DNA of 47,744 bases from TH-plancto1 sp043777375 (lineage in GTDB: Bacteria > Planctomycetota > Planctomycetia > Planctomycetales > Planctomycetaceae). The notes under the pieces are model-generated. The model did not search any database, had not been told where the DNA came from, and saw only the letters and a program-made list of their open reading frames with translations. The stretch is taken from contig JAYWHX010000095.1 of NCBI GenBank assembly GCA_043777375.1, positions 1 through 47,744 of the forward strand, given 5' to 3'. The translations under genes were made by a program, and so were the position numbers. Every line of letters starts with the position of its first letter. Position 1 is the stretch's first letter. Positions 8,553-15,528 of this stretch are shown here, piece after piece.

Positions 8553-9068
8553 TCAGTCTTGGTGGGGCTTGTGCTTGGTCAGAACAAATGCGAATCGCGT
8601 TTTCGAGTGCTTGTCGGGATGGCTTGGCTCACCTTGTTTCAATTCGAAGCCGGCCAGGGCGACGGACTCGTCGACGGCGATCGCAATGGTCGTATTCACC
8701 ATCGTCGTGTCGATGACTGTTTTTTTGATGCGATCTTCGTTGGGAACCATGGTTCTGGGGTCGATGACTACCCTACTATCGTAGACAATATCAAGACTGA
8801 AACCGCCATTGTCCTTGGAACGCAGCTTGCCGGACACAATCACGGTTTCCGGTCCGGTCTTGATCTTCGTGTGAAATGTCGAGTCGGGACGGACCACGAC
8901 TTCCACGGTTCGTAGAGTCTGTTCTGGCTGATCTTTTTCTGCGGGAAGTCTGTCGACGAATCCGATCACATCGACGCGAAGGAGATAGTCTTCCGGGAAC
9001 GCGAATGGAGCCCACGAACCGCAAATGACCATCGCGAGCAGCAGGGTCTTGAACATGGTGGCATCCAT
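8553..9068 (-). CDS. Secreted hypothetical protein
   Basis: 171 residues with a signal peptide (MFKTLLLAMVICGSWAPFAF preceded by four residues). The mature part reads as beta-rich: VRVDVIGF-like strands, TVEVVVRPDSTFHTKIK, VIVSGKLRSKDNGGFSLDIVYDS, and a run of alternating hydrophobics near TTMVNTTIAIAVDES. I do not recognise a family. It could be a small periplasmic beta-sandwich. The start could be ATG 9068 or ATG 9056; neither has a clear ribosome binding site. It is followed on the left by the SGNH gene, about 150 bp away, on the same strand. Confidence 0.6.
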   Translation of the reverse strand: MDATMFKTLLLAMVICGSWAPFAFPEDYLLRVDVIGFVDRLPAEKDQPEQTLRTVEVVVRPDSTFHTKIKTGPETVIVSGKLRSKDNGGFSLDIVYDSRVVIDPRTMVPNEDRIKKTVIDTTMVNTTIAIAVDESVALAGFELKQGEPSHPDKHSKTRFAFVLTKHKPHQD

Positions 9069-9098
9069 TCTTGAATGAGAGGGAATCGGCAGACAGAC

Positions 9099-9200
9099 CA
9101 GCGAGGGGCAGACGTGAGTCTGACAAGGCGTGTTCGGTCAGATAGCGTTGTTTGGCGGTGCGGGGGACTCGACAGACTCACGTCTGCCGCTCGCTGGGTC
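9099..9200. repeat. Palindromic repeat, GTGA-loop family
   Basis: The left arm is cagcgaggggcagacgtgag (from 9102) and the right arm is ctcgacagactcacgtctgc (9168-9192 core). The right arm is the reverse complement of the 5448-5472 copy. It lies between two leftward genes and touches the 3' end of the dehydrogenase gene. Confidence 0.75.
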
Positions 9201-10200
9201 AGTACCACTCTCGTTTATTGACTACGTTCATGAGCGGCTGGTTGCGGGCGAATCTTTTGAGATTCTGGATCAAGACTTCGGTATGGCGTTCCGACACACG
9301 CACAGAGGCAGCTGCGACGTGAGGGGTGATGAGGACGTTCGGCATTTGCCAGAGGGGGTGGTCAGTGGGGAGTGGTTCGATCTCGCAGACATCGAGGGCG
9401 GCACCCGCGAGGTGGCCGGATTGCAGGGCGGCGGTCAGGTCGGCGAGGTCGACGATGATGCCGCGACCGATGTTGATGAGGTAGCTGCCGGGACGCATGC
9501 GGGCGAGGGTATCGGCTCGGAAGAGTTTTTCGGTGAGTGGGGTGTGCGGGGCAGCGATGACGACGAAGTGGCTCTGTGCCAGGAGCGTGGGGAGATGATC
9601 GAGCGGCTGGACTTCGCAGACGTGCTGGATGGTGCGAGGGGAGGGGTCGACGCCGAGGACATGCATCCCGAAGGCGCGGGCGCGGCGGCAGATTTCCTCT
9701 CCGATGGCTCCGACTCCGACGACGCCAAGAGTGCAATCGGCAAGGTGCAGATGGGCTCGATCGACGGGGCTGATCTCGCCTGGCCCGACAGCAAAATTGG
9801 GGTGGGCTGGGCCCCCGCCGATGGGAACCCACCGACCGGAGCGTTGCTGGTCGCGGTACAGGTGCAGGTTCCGGGCGAAGGACAACACGTAGCCCAGCAC
9901 GTGATCGGTGATCACATCCGAAAAGATTCCCCGCATGTTTGTCAGCTGGCAGGGATGCTCGACCAAGGCGGGGAACAGGGAGTGTTCCAAGCTGGCCGTG
10001 GGGGATTGCACCCAGCGGAGTTGAGTCGCAGCTGAGAGGAGATCGGGAGTGAGCTTTCCAAAGAAGGCGTCGGCGGTGGGCATGGCCGCGCGGGCGGCGC
10101 TCTCGCCGGGAGCATTGACGATGTGGTTCTGTGGGCCAGCGGCATCGCGAACACGAGCGAGGCGCGGCTGATCAATCGCGGGCCAGATGACGAGGTTCAC
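9199..10200 (-). CDS. D-2-hydroxyacid dehydrogenase (NAD-dependent)
   Basis: About 333 residues. It has the split substrate-binding domain and Rossmann fold of the D-isomer-specific 2-hydroxyacid dehydrogenases, which interconvert 2-oxo and D-2-hydroxy acids. Visible motifs are LGVVGVGAIGEEICRRARAFG (dinucleotide loop), the Asp of VLGVDPSP, the catalytic Arg in LINIGRGIIVD, the catalytic Glu in LDVCEIEPLP, and the catalytic His in NVLITPHVAAAS. The Asp after beta-2 suggests NAD rather than NADP. GTG 10200 is chosen because the purine run aggggac lies 5-10 bases upstream; the ATG at 10230 lacks one. Its substrate cannot be deduced, and its neighbours give no pathway hint. Confidence 0.9.
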   Translation of the reverse strand: MNLVIWPAIDQPRLARVRDAAGPQNHIVNAPGESAARAAMPTADAFFGKLTPDLLSAATQLRWVQSPTASLEHSLFPALVEHPCQLTNMRGIFSDVITDHVLGYVLSFARNLHLYRDQQRSGRWVPIGGGPAHPNFAVGPGEISPVDRAHLHLADCTLGVVGVGAIGEEICRRARAFGMHVLGVDPSPRTIQHVCEVQPLDHLPTLLAQSHFVVIAAPHTPLTEKLFRADTLARMRPGSYLINIGRGIIVDLADLTAALQSGHLAGAALDVCEIEPLPTDHPLWQMPNVLITPHVAAASVRVSERHTEVLIQNLKRFARNQPLMNVVNKREWY

Positions 10201-10307
10201 GATGGTCCCCTGGCGATGAGCGATGAGCACTCAGCGACAAGCAGTTAGCCAGAGGGAAGACACGTCCTCTGGCTTCTGGCTGAATGCTAAAAGCTCACTG
10301 CTTCCGC

Positions 10308-12320
10308 CTATCCCCGGTGGACAAACAGGTCGAGGCAGATCACGGTGACCATCAGGCTGAGGACCATGGCCAGTCCGATATAGGTCAGCGTCGCGATGAC
10401 GCGCTCCGTCGGCTTCTTGCCGGTGATGCCTTCGTACAGCAGGAAGGCCATGTGTCCGCCGTCGAGGACCGGGATGGGCAGGAAGTTGATCACCGCCAGA
10501 TTCATGCTGATCGCTCCGAGGAACAGCAAGAACAACGCCGTTCCCTGATCGGCCATAATGTAAGCGAACTTGGCGATGCCGAGCGGACCGTGCAGGTTCT
10601 TGAAGGACATGTCGCCGCGAACCAGGCTGCGAATGGTGAGGTAAACCTCAGTGATTGAGTCCTTCGTTTTTCGGACTCCGATTCGGCAGGCATCGGAAAG
10701 GCCTGAAGCCTTGTTGATCCGAGTTAAGGCTGACAGGTCGAGTCCCCGCATGGTGGGCTGGAACTGGTCTCCATCCGGAATCGGGGTGAGTTTGACATCT
10801 CGAGAGGCGGACGTGGCATCATCCTTGATCGTCACGGCAATATCCCGCGCATCGGTCATCTGCAATAACCATAGGGCGTAAGCCCAGCTGCCGTCTTTGT
10901 TCTTGATGTCGATGGGGACCACGGCGTCTGCCAGGCCCAGGATGTCGCCTCGGGTCGTGTCGACACGCTTCAGGAATTTGACCCCGGCGAGCACGGCACC
11001 GGGCTTGATTCCGGCTAGGGCTGCGGGGCCACCCTCGTCAACTGACAGGATCGTGGGGAGGAACTGGAAGGCGAGACCCAGGCCCGGGATCGACATCGGG
11101 CTTCCGGCGTTAAACGCGGGCTCACTCCATGGGAGAGTGTCGTCAGCTGTGACGGACAACTCGTGGGTTTCTGGGGGGCCGCCAGCGATTTCTCGCTGAA
11201 CCACGACTTGTTGTGGTTGACCGCGATGCTCATAGAAGTAGAGCGGCAGGCGTTGTGGATCGAGCTTCAGCCCGACATCTTCGCCTTCGATTTTGACGAG
11301 GCGATCGCCGACCTTTAACCCCGCCTTCGCTGCGGGAGAGTCTTTGCGAATGGCGGTGATCTTTCCAAGTTCCAGACGCAGCCCGAGTGTCTTGACGGGA
11401 GCGGGCGGCAGCTTGATCTGGATTATCTCGGGGGCTGCACCAGTCTTGGGTTTGCCAGCGGGGCCAGATCGAGAGACCGTGATGTCGAGGGGTTCTGCGC
11501 GCTTCTCATTCAGAATTGGGATGACTTCCATCCAGCTCTTTACGGGTGTTCCGTTGATGGCCGAGATGCGATCTCCGGCCTGAAAACCAGCAGCGTCCGC
11601 GGGAGTACCGGGAGAGGCGGTTTGCAGGGCGCGTTCGTGAATCTGCAGGGACTCGATGGAGTTGATGCCCAATCGACGACGGTCACCGGAATCATCCGGG
11701 TCGATCACGATCGCGTAGGGCGATCCACTGGGACGCTGCGCTTCGATATTGAGCTGACCCGAGGAGAGGGCGACTCCGCGAACGATGTCCGAGTATTCGC
11801 GGACCTTGCGGCCGTTGATCTTCAGGATGGTGTCGCCGGGACGGATTCCATAGGTCCAGGCGGGCATGCCGACCACGACCTCGCCGACTTGGGCTTCCAT
11901 CTCTTCCACGCCCAGCTGATATGCCAGGCTGAAGAACATCCAGCCGGTGATCAAGTTCATGATCACGCCCGCTGAAATGATGGCCATCCGCTGCGGGACG
12001 GTTTTGGCGGTGTAGGACTTGGGGTCAGCGGCGACTTGCTCGTCGGTCATCTGGCCGGGGTCGATGTCATCCTGCCCTCGCATTTTGACATAGCCACCAA
12101 ACGGGACAGCCGACAGCGCGTACTCGGTGTCACCCCACTTGCGGCACCACAGCATGGGGCCGAAGCCGATGCTGAACCGCTCGACGAACACACCGCACCA
12201 CTTGGCAACAGCAAAATGGCCCAACTCGTGGACAAAGATCACCATGCCCAGCCCAATGGCTGCGGTCACGATGTTGAGAATTGTTGCGAGATCCGGGATC
12301 GCCAAAGCTAAAAGTTCCAA
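10308..12320 (-). CDS. rseP: Site-2 intramembrane metalloprotease RseP with four PDZ-like domains
   Basis: About 670 residues, well above the ~450 of E. coli RseP. The zinc-binding HELGHF is in the first membrane helix near residue 31, and the second catalytic motif (NFLPIPVLDGGHM) lies near the C-terminus between membrane segments. Between them are four PDZ-like units, recognised by GMPAWTYGIRPGDTILKING, PADAAGFQAGDRISAING, PAAKAGLKVGDRLVKIEG, and PAALAGIKPGAVLAGVKF. RseP-type proteases release membrane-tethered regulators such as anti-sigma factors and clear signal-peptide remnants. I start at TTG 12320: AGGAGG lies seven bases upstream, and this gives a 13-base overlap with dxr. The ATG at 12344 has no such site. 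The dxr-rseP order is common in bacteria. Confidence 0.93.
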   Translation of the reverse strand: MELLALAIPDLATILNIVTAAIGLGMVIFVHELGHFAVAKWCGVFVERFSIGFGPMLWCRKWGDTEYALSAVPFGGYVKMRGQDDIDPGQMTDEQVAADPKSYTAKTVPQRMAIISAGVIMNLITGWMFFSLAYQLGVEEMEAQVGEVVVGMPAWTYGIRPGDTILKINGRKVREYSDIVRGVALSSGQLNIEAQRPSGSPYAIVIDPDDSGDRRRLGINSIESLQIHERALQTASPGTPADAAGFQAGDRISAINGTPVKSWMEVIPILNEKRAEPLDITVSRSGPAGKPKTGAAPEIIQIKLPPAPVKTLGLRLELGKITAIRKDSPAAKAGLKVGDRLVKIEGEDVGLKLDPQRLPLYFYEHRGQPQQVVVQREIAGGPPETHELSVTADDTLPWSEPAFNAGSPMSIPGLGLAFQFLPTILSVDEGGPAALAGIKPGAVLAGVKFLKRVDTTRGDILGLADAVVPIDIKNKDGSWAYALWLLQMTDARDIAVTIKDDATSASRDVKLTPIPDGDQFQPTMRGLDLSALTRINKASGLSDACRIGVRKTKDSITEVYLTIRSLVRGDMSFKNLHGPLGIAKFAYIMADQGTALFLLFLGAISMNLAVINFLPIPVLDGGHMAFLLYEGITGKKPTERVIATLTYIGLAMVLSLMVTVICLDLFVHRG

Positions 12321-13456
12321 CGCAATGCCTCCTGCCGTGCCCAACGATCCATCTCCAGAAGGTGATCGAGCGTGGGGTGAGCGTCAAATTGATGAGCGTC
12401 CAACACTGCTCGGCAGAGCCGGGCAATGTGCGGGAACGCCAGTTCGTGTTTCAGGAATCGGTCGACGGCGACCTCGTTCGCGGCGTTGAGCACCGCTCCG
12501 CAGGTGCCCCCGCGCTGCGCGACCTCGAACCCCAGACGCAGCGCCGGGAACCGATCGAGATCGGGGGGGGCGAACGTCAAATTCCAAGTCTGACGAAAAT
12601 CCATCGTCCGGGCGACCCCAGCTGTGCGCTCGGGCCAAGTCAACGCATACTGAATGGGCAGCCGCATGTCCGGCGGGGAGAGCTGGGCGATGACCGATCC
12701 GTCGATGTACTCGACCATCGAGTGGACGATCGACTGCGGGTGGATCACGACATCGATCTGCTCGGCAGGCAGATCGAACAGCCAGCGGGCTTCGATGATC
12801 TCGAGCGATTTGTTCATCATGGTGGCTGAGTCGATCGTGATCTTCGGCCCCATGGTCCACGTGGGATGAGCGAGAGCCTGCTCGGTGGTGACCTTCGCGA
12901 TTTGCTCGGCGGTCCACTCGCGGAAGGGGCCCCCGCTGGCGGTGAGGATGATGCGTTTGACCTCTGTCTTTTTCCCGCTGGCCAGTGCTTGGAAGACGGC
13001 GCTGTGTTCGCTGTCGACGGGGAGTAGAGTGGCCCCCGTCTGGCGGGCGAAGTCCATCATCAGCGGGCCCGCCACGACCAGAGTTTCTTTATTCGCGAAG
13101 GCCACGACCTTGCCCGCCTCGACGGCAGCCCACGTGCCCTTCAAGCCTGCAGCTCCCACGATGCCCGAGACGACGACATCCACATCGGGGCGGCGGGCGA
13201 CTTGGGCGACCGCTTCCTCGCCGAAAAGGATTTCGGTCTGGCGGGGGAAGGCGGCGCGATCGACTTCCGATGCGAGGGACTGGTCCGCGATCACCGCGAC
13301 ATCGGGCTGGCATTGGTGACACTGCACCGCCAGGTCTCTCCAGCGGCGATGCGTGGTCAGCGCGACAGGACGCATGGCTGCCGATTGTGCTTGGAGCACA
13401 TCCAGACAGCTCGTGCCGATCGAACCGGTCGAACCCAGAACGGCAATCCGTTTCAT
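12308..13456 (-). CDS. dxr: 1-deoxy-D-xylulose 5-phosphate reductoisomerase
   Basis: About 382 residues, usual for the family. It converts DXP to MEP with NADPH, the second step of the non-mevalonate isoprenoid pathway. It begins MKRIAVLGSTGSIGTSCLDV with the NADPH loop GSTGSIG. The metal-binding Asp and Glu are in LLPVDSEHSAVFQ, the flexible catalytic loop is in ILTASGGPFR, and the substrate-binding stretch is MGPKITIDSATMMNKSLE. ATG 13456 is chosen because the Rossmann strand starts two residues later; an in-frame extension to 13486 is not needed. It overlaps the rseP start by 13 bases and is probably cotranscribed with it. Confidence 0.96.
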   Translation of the reverse strand: MKRIAVLGSTGSIGTSCLDVLQAQSAAMRPVALTTHRRWRDLAVQCHQCQPDVAVIADQSLASEVDRAAFPRQTEILFGEEAVAQVARRPDVDVVVSGIVGAAGLKGTWAAVEAGKVVAFANKETLVVAGPLMMDFARQTGATLLPVDSEHSAVFQALASGKKTEVKRIILTASGGPFREWTAEQIAKVTTEQALAHPTWTMGPKITIDSATMMNKSLEIIEARWLFDLPAEQIDVVIHPQSIVHSMVEYIDGSVIAQLSPPDMRLPIQYALTWPERTAGVARTMDFRQTWNLTFAPPDLDRFPALRLGFEVAQRGGTCGAVLNAANEVAVDRFLKHELAFPHIARLCRAVLDAHQFDAHPTLDHLLEMDRWARQEALRWNF

Positions 13457-13597
13457 GCGTGAAAACGCCCCAGCGGAGGTGACCATCCCCTCCGTGATCC
13501 ATCAACGGAAGTTCTGTACTGGCAGGATTCTAGGACGATTGGGAATAGCACGCAACGTGTTCTGCTGGTGGAGTCACTGCAAGACGTGTCCGCAGCT

Positions 13598-13765
13598 CGA
13601 CAGCGAGCGCCGGACCTCAGTCCGCCGTGTTCGCGCGACGCGATCATGTCTTAAACGAGTGTCTTCGAGGGAACCTCGTCTGATCAGTGTTAGGCAAAGC
13701 GACGTGGCGGTTTGGGGGCAGCGTTCGCACCGCAAGGCGGACTGACCGGCTGGCGCTCGCTGTCG
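13598..13765. repeat. Bipartite REP element A, upstream of the RAYT gene
   Basis: Left arm cgacagcgagcgccggacct (from 13598) and right arm ending ggcgctcgctgtcg (13765) are inverted copies of one REP. They flank a core of about 85 bp. It is the most diverged of three full elements around the transposase. The 13457-13823 gap holds nothing else. Confidence 0.85.
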
Positions 13766-13823
13766 ATCGGTGTACGAGTTACGATCGGGGAGTGGATTGT
13801 GGTTCAGTTCGAGGAGTTCACCC

Positions 13824-14372
13824 ATGCGGTTCTGGCTGATCACAAGCACGTTCTACGGAAACCGCCTGCCCGGGGACGCACGCGGTTTTGTCGGTCGAGT
13901 TCTTGAAAAGCGAGATGGAGAATTCGCCGTGGAGGCGCGAGTGATACACAACAAGCTTGGTGAGATTGTGGATGCCGACATGCCACGATTGGAAGCAGCT
14001 GCCAAGGGGCTATTGAAACAAGAACCGATTCGTGTGAATGCCGAGCAAGCTGCCGTGCTGGTGGAACAGTTTCAGGAGACCTGCCGCATCAAGGGGTGGT
14101 CGCTGTTGGCCGTCGCTGTGATGGCCGAGCATGTTCACTGGGTGGTGGGAATCGATGAGTCATTGCACGGGCGGAAAGCTCGGCAGGTCCTGAAAGCGTA
14201 TGGCAGTGGAAAGCTGAACGAGCGGTGGGGGAGGCCGGTCGCCGAAACATGGTGGACCGAAGGCGGCTCTGATCGGGCACTGCGTGATGAACAGGACATC
14301 ATCGAAGCCGTCGAGTATGTGCTGAGTCAGGATTTTCCACTGGTCATCTGGAAAGCCAAGATTCGCGGGTAA
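13824..14372 (+). CDS. REP-associated tyrosine transposase (RAYT, IS200/IS605-related Y1 family)
   Basis: 182 residues. The core motif is the HUH of VMAEHVHWVVGI (His-Val-His) near residue 106-110, the metal-binding pair of Y1 transposases. The likely catalytic tyrosine is in AVEYVLSQDFPLVIWKA near the C-terminus, matching the VEYVL(x)N/Q position of RAYTs. The N-terminus MRFWLITSTFYGNRLPGD is typical of the family. RAYTs are single-copy, non-IS transposases thought to mobilise REP palindromes through single-stranded DNA. Here matching REP elements sit 58 bp upstream and from 16 bp downstream. ATG 13824 follows a GAGGAG purine run by seven to eight bases; an upstream in-frame GTG at 13770 is not needed. 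The gene looks intact. Confidence 0.9.
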   Translation: MRFWLITSTFYGNRLPGDARGFVGRVLEKRDGEFAVEARVIHNKLGEIVDADMPRLEAAAKGLLKQEPIRVNAEQAAVLVEQFQETCRIKGWSLLAVAVMAEHVHWVVGIDESLHGRKARQVLKAYGSGKLNERWGRPVAETWWTEGGSDRALRDEQDIIEAVEYVLSQDFPLVIWKAKIRG

Positions 14373-14387
14373 GTGATTGGTCGCCGT

Positions 14388-14400
14388 TCGACAGCGAGCG
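14388..14400. repeat. Partial REP arm
   Basis: tcgacagcgagcg matches only the tip of the left REP arm and lies 16 bases after the transposase stop, 30 bases before element B. Confidence 0.6.
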
Positions 14401-14429
14401 AGTCATTCACAAGCGGCTGATTCGCAGAT

Positions 14430-14601
14430 CGACAGCGAGCGCCGGACGTGAGTCCGCCGTGTCAGCGCGACGATTGAGTTGGTGAAACGCTGTGGGCTGA
14501 ATCGGAGCCTCGGAGACGAACTGATCTCGGAGATGGCGACGTGCCGGTTTGGGAGTCACGCTCGGGGAGCACGGCGGACTGACGTCCGGCGCTCGCTGTC
14601 G
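14430..14601. repeat. Bipartite REP element B
   Basis: The left arm cgacagcgagcgccggacgt carries the hairpin CGGAC-GTGA-GTCCG. The right arm is its inverse (cggcggactgacgtccggcg). The right-hand 73 bp (14536-14608) differ from element C (14837-14909) at only two positions, which suggests recent copying. Confidence 0.9.
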
Positions 14602-14726
14602 ATCTGGGGACAACTGCCGGGGTTTGATGGCATGGCACTGGCGATCCCGCTGGAACGAAGAATCTAGCCGCAGAATGTCGACTCTGAAATCTCCGATGAT
14701 GAACCAGTACGGTCAGCGTGCAATCT

Positions 14727-14902
14727 CAGCAGCGAGCGCCGGCCGTGAGTCCGCCGTGTTCGCTCGACGCAGAAGTAAGTGAAACGCTAGAGGCACTGTG
14801 GGCAGAGTCGGAGTTTGCGATGCGAACTGATCTGGAGCGACGTGCCGGTTTGGGAGTCACGCTCGGGGAGCACGGCGGACTGATGTCCGGCGCTCGCTGT
14901 TG
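14727..14902. repeat. Bipartite REP element C
   Basis: It has the same plan as element B: inverted REP arms and a core containing the shared stretch gtgccggtttgggagtcacg. The left half is more diverged than the right. Confidence 0.9.
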
Positions 14903-14909
14903 ATCTGGG

Positions 14910-14952
14910 AAATAGAAAATCCCCGGCGACTCGGGGGAGTCGCCGGGGATGG
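14910..14952 (-). terminator. Rho-independent terminator (leftward)
   Basis: A perfect 14-bp stem (ATCCCCGGCGACTC / GAGTCGCCGGGGAT, 14919-14950) with a 4-base loop. Read leftward it is followed by TTTTCTATTT. It would end transcription from the zinc-ribbon gene and nrdJ. Confidence 0.85.
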
Positions 14953-14971
14953 AGTTCCGTTGCAATTCAAC

Positions 14972-15014
14972 GTCGTGCGAACACGGGAGACTGATGTCCG
15001 CCCGCTCGCTGTCG
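14972..15014. repeat. Solo right-hand REP arm
   Basis: gtcgtgcgaacacgggagac... through gctcgctgtcg matches the right arm of elements A-C with no left partner. It lies between the terminator and the zinc-ribbon gene. Confidence 0.7.
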
Positions 15015-15021
15015 TTCTGAC

Positions 15022-15237
15022 TCAGCTACAACCCATTGACTGGCCGCAGTTGTGGCAGAGGTAGCAGTTGCCGTTTCGGACGGTGATGGCCCCGCAGCTG
15101 TCGCAGGCGGGGGCGTCGGATTGGAAGCGCCCACATCTTCGAATACCGCCCATGTCATCCCAGTCACAACCTTCAACTTGACAACGCCACTTCAAATCCT
15201 CCCGAATTTCATTCGCCAATTCGTCTGAAGTCTTCAT
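15022..15237 (-). CDS. Small zinc-ribbon protein duplicating the NrdJ C-terminal tail
   Basis: About 71 residues. The last 36 (from GRFQSDAPACDSCG to NCGQSMGCS) match the last 36 residues of NrdJ next door at 29 positions, including all the conserved cysteines of the terminal CxxC...CxxC ribbon. The first 35 residues (MKTSDELANEIREDLKW, then CQVEGCDWDDMGGIRRC) are unrelated to NrdJ and add three cysteines. ATG 15237 is chosen because aaagga lies eight bases upstream; a longer frame starts at 15279. It is 291 bp downstream of nrdJ, past that gene's terminator-like hairpin. The tail half has GC-rich codons like the NrdJ body, while the front half is AT-richer. It may be a displaced original NrdJ tail or a functional partner. 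Confidence 0.65.
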   Translation of the reverse strand: MKTSDELANEIREDLKWRCQVEGCDWDDMGGIRRCGRFQSDAPACDSCGAITVRNGNCYLCHNCGQSMGCS

Positions 15238-15528
15238 CAAGCATCCTTTAGAAAAAAGTCTTGCATCGTCAACTGCCATCTAATTCTCCTTAAGCGTGCT
15301 TCGTGCACGGATACCATCAACTGAAGCTGAAGGTATGTCTGTGCCTCACACGGAAAAAGTGTGCGGCGTTTGGATATCGAACTGAAATTACAAGCCGAAT
15401 CGCTGCCTGGGTTTAGCAGCAACGTATTCGCAAGCAATGATCCCTCGACCTCCTGAGTACCAATGGAAATGAAACTACCCCGTTCTTTCGACCGGGGCAG
15501 TTTCGAACTTAGGGAGCAAATCGACCAC
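15238..15528. other. AT-richer spacer between nrdJ and the duplicated zinc ribbon
   Basis: This stretch is visibly AT-richer than either flank and holds no convincing gene. A 66-residue frame at 15237-15437 has no supporting features. A terminator-like hairpin sits at its nrdJ end. Confidence 0.5.
15463..15500 (-). terminator. Probable nrdJ terminator (leftward)
   Basis: Read leftward, CTGCCCCG pairs with CGGGGTAG (one G-T pair) across a 10-base loop at 15475-15500, followed by TTTCATTT. It lies about 29 bases after the nrdJ stop. Confidence 0.55.

Noticed and set aside
13598..15014. Possible CRISPR array from regularly spaced repeats
   Set aside because: The repeats are inverted pairs with conserved cores, unequal spacing and no cas gene; they fit REP elements beside a RAYT.
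15237..15437. 66-codon leftward frame in the nrdJ spacer
   Set aside because: Low-complexity translation with no support; overlaps the better-supported zinc-ribbon start.
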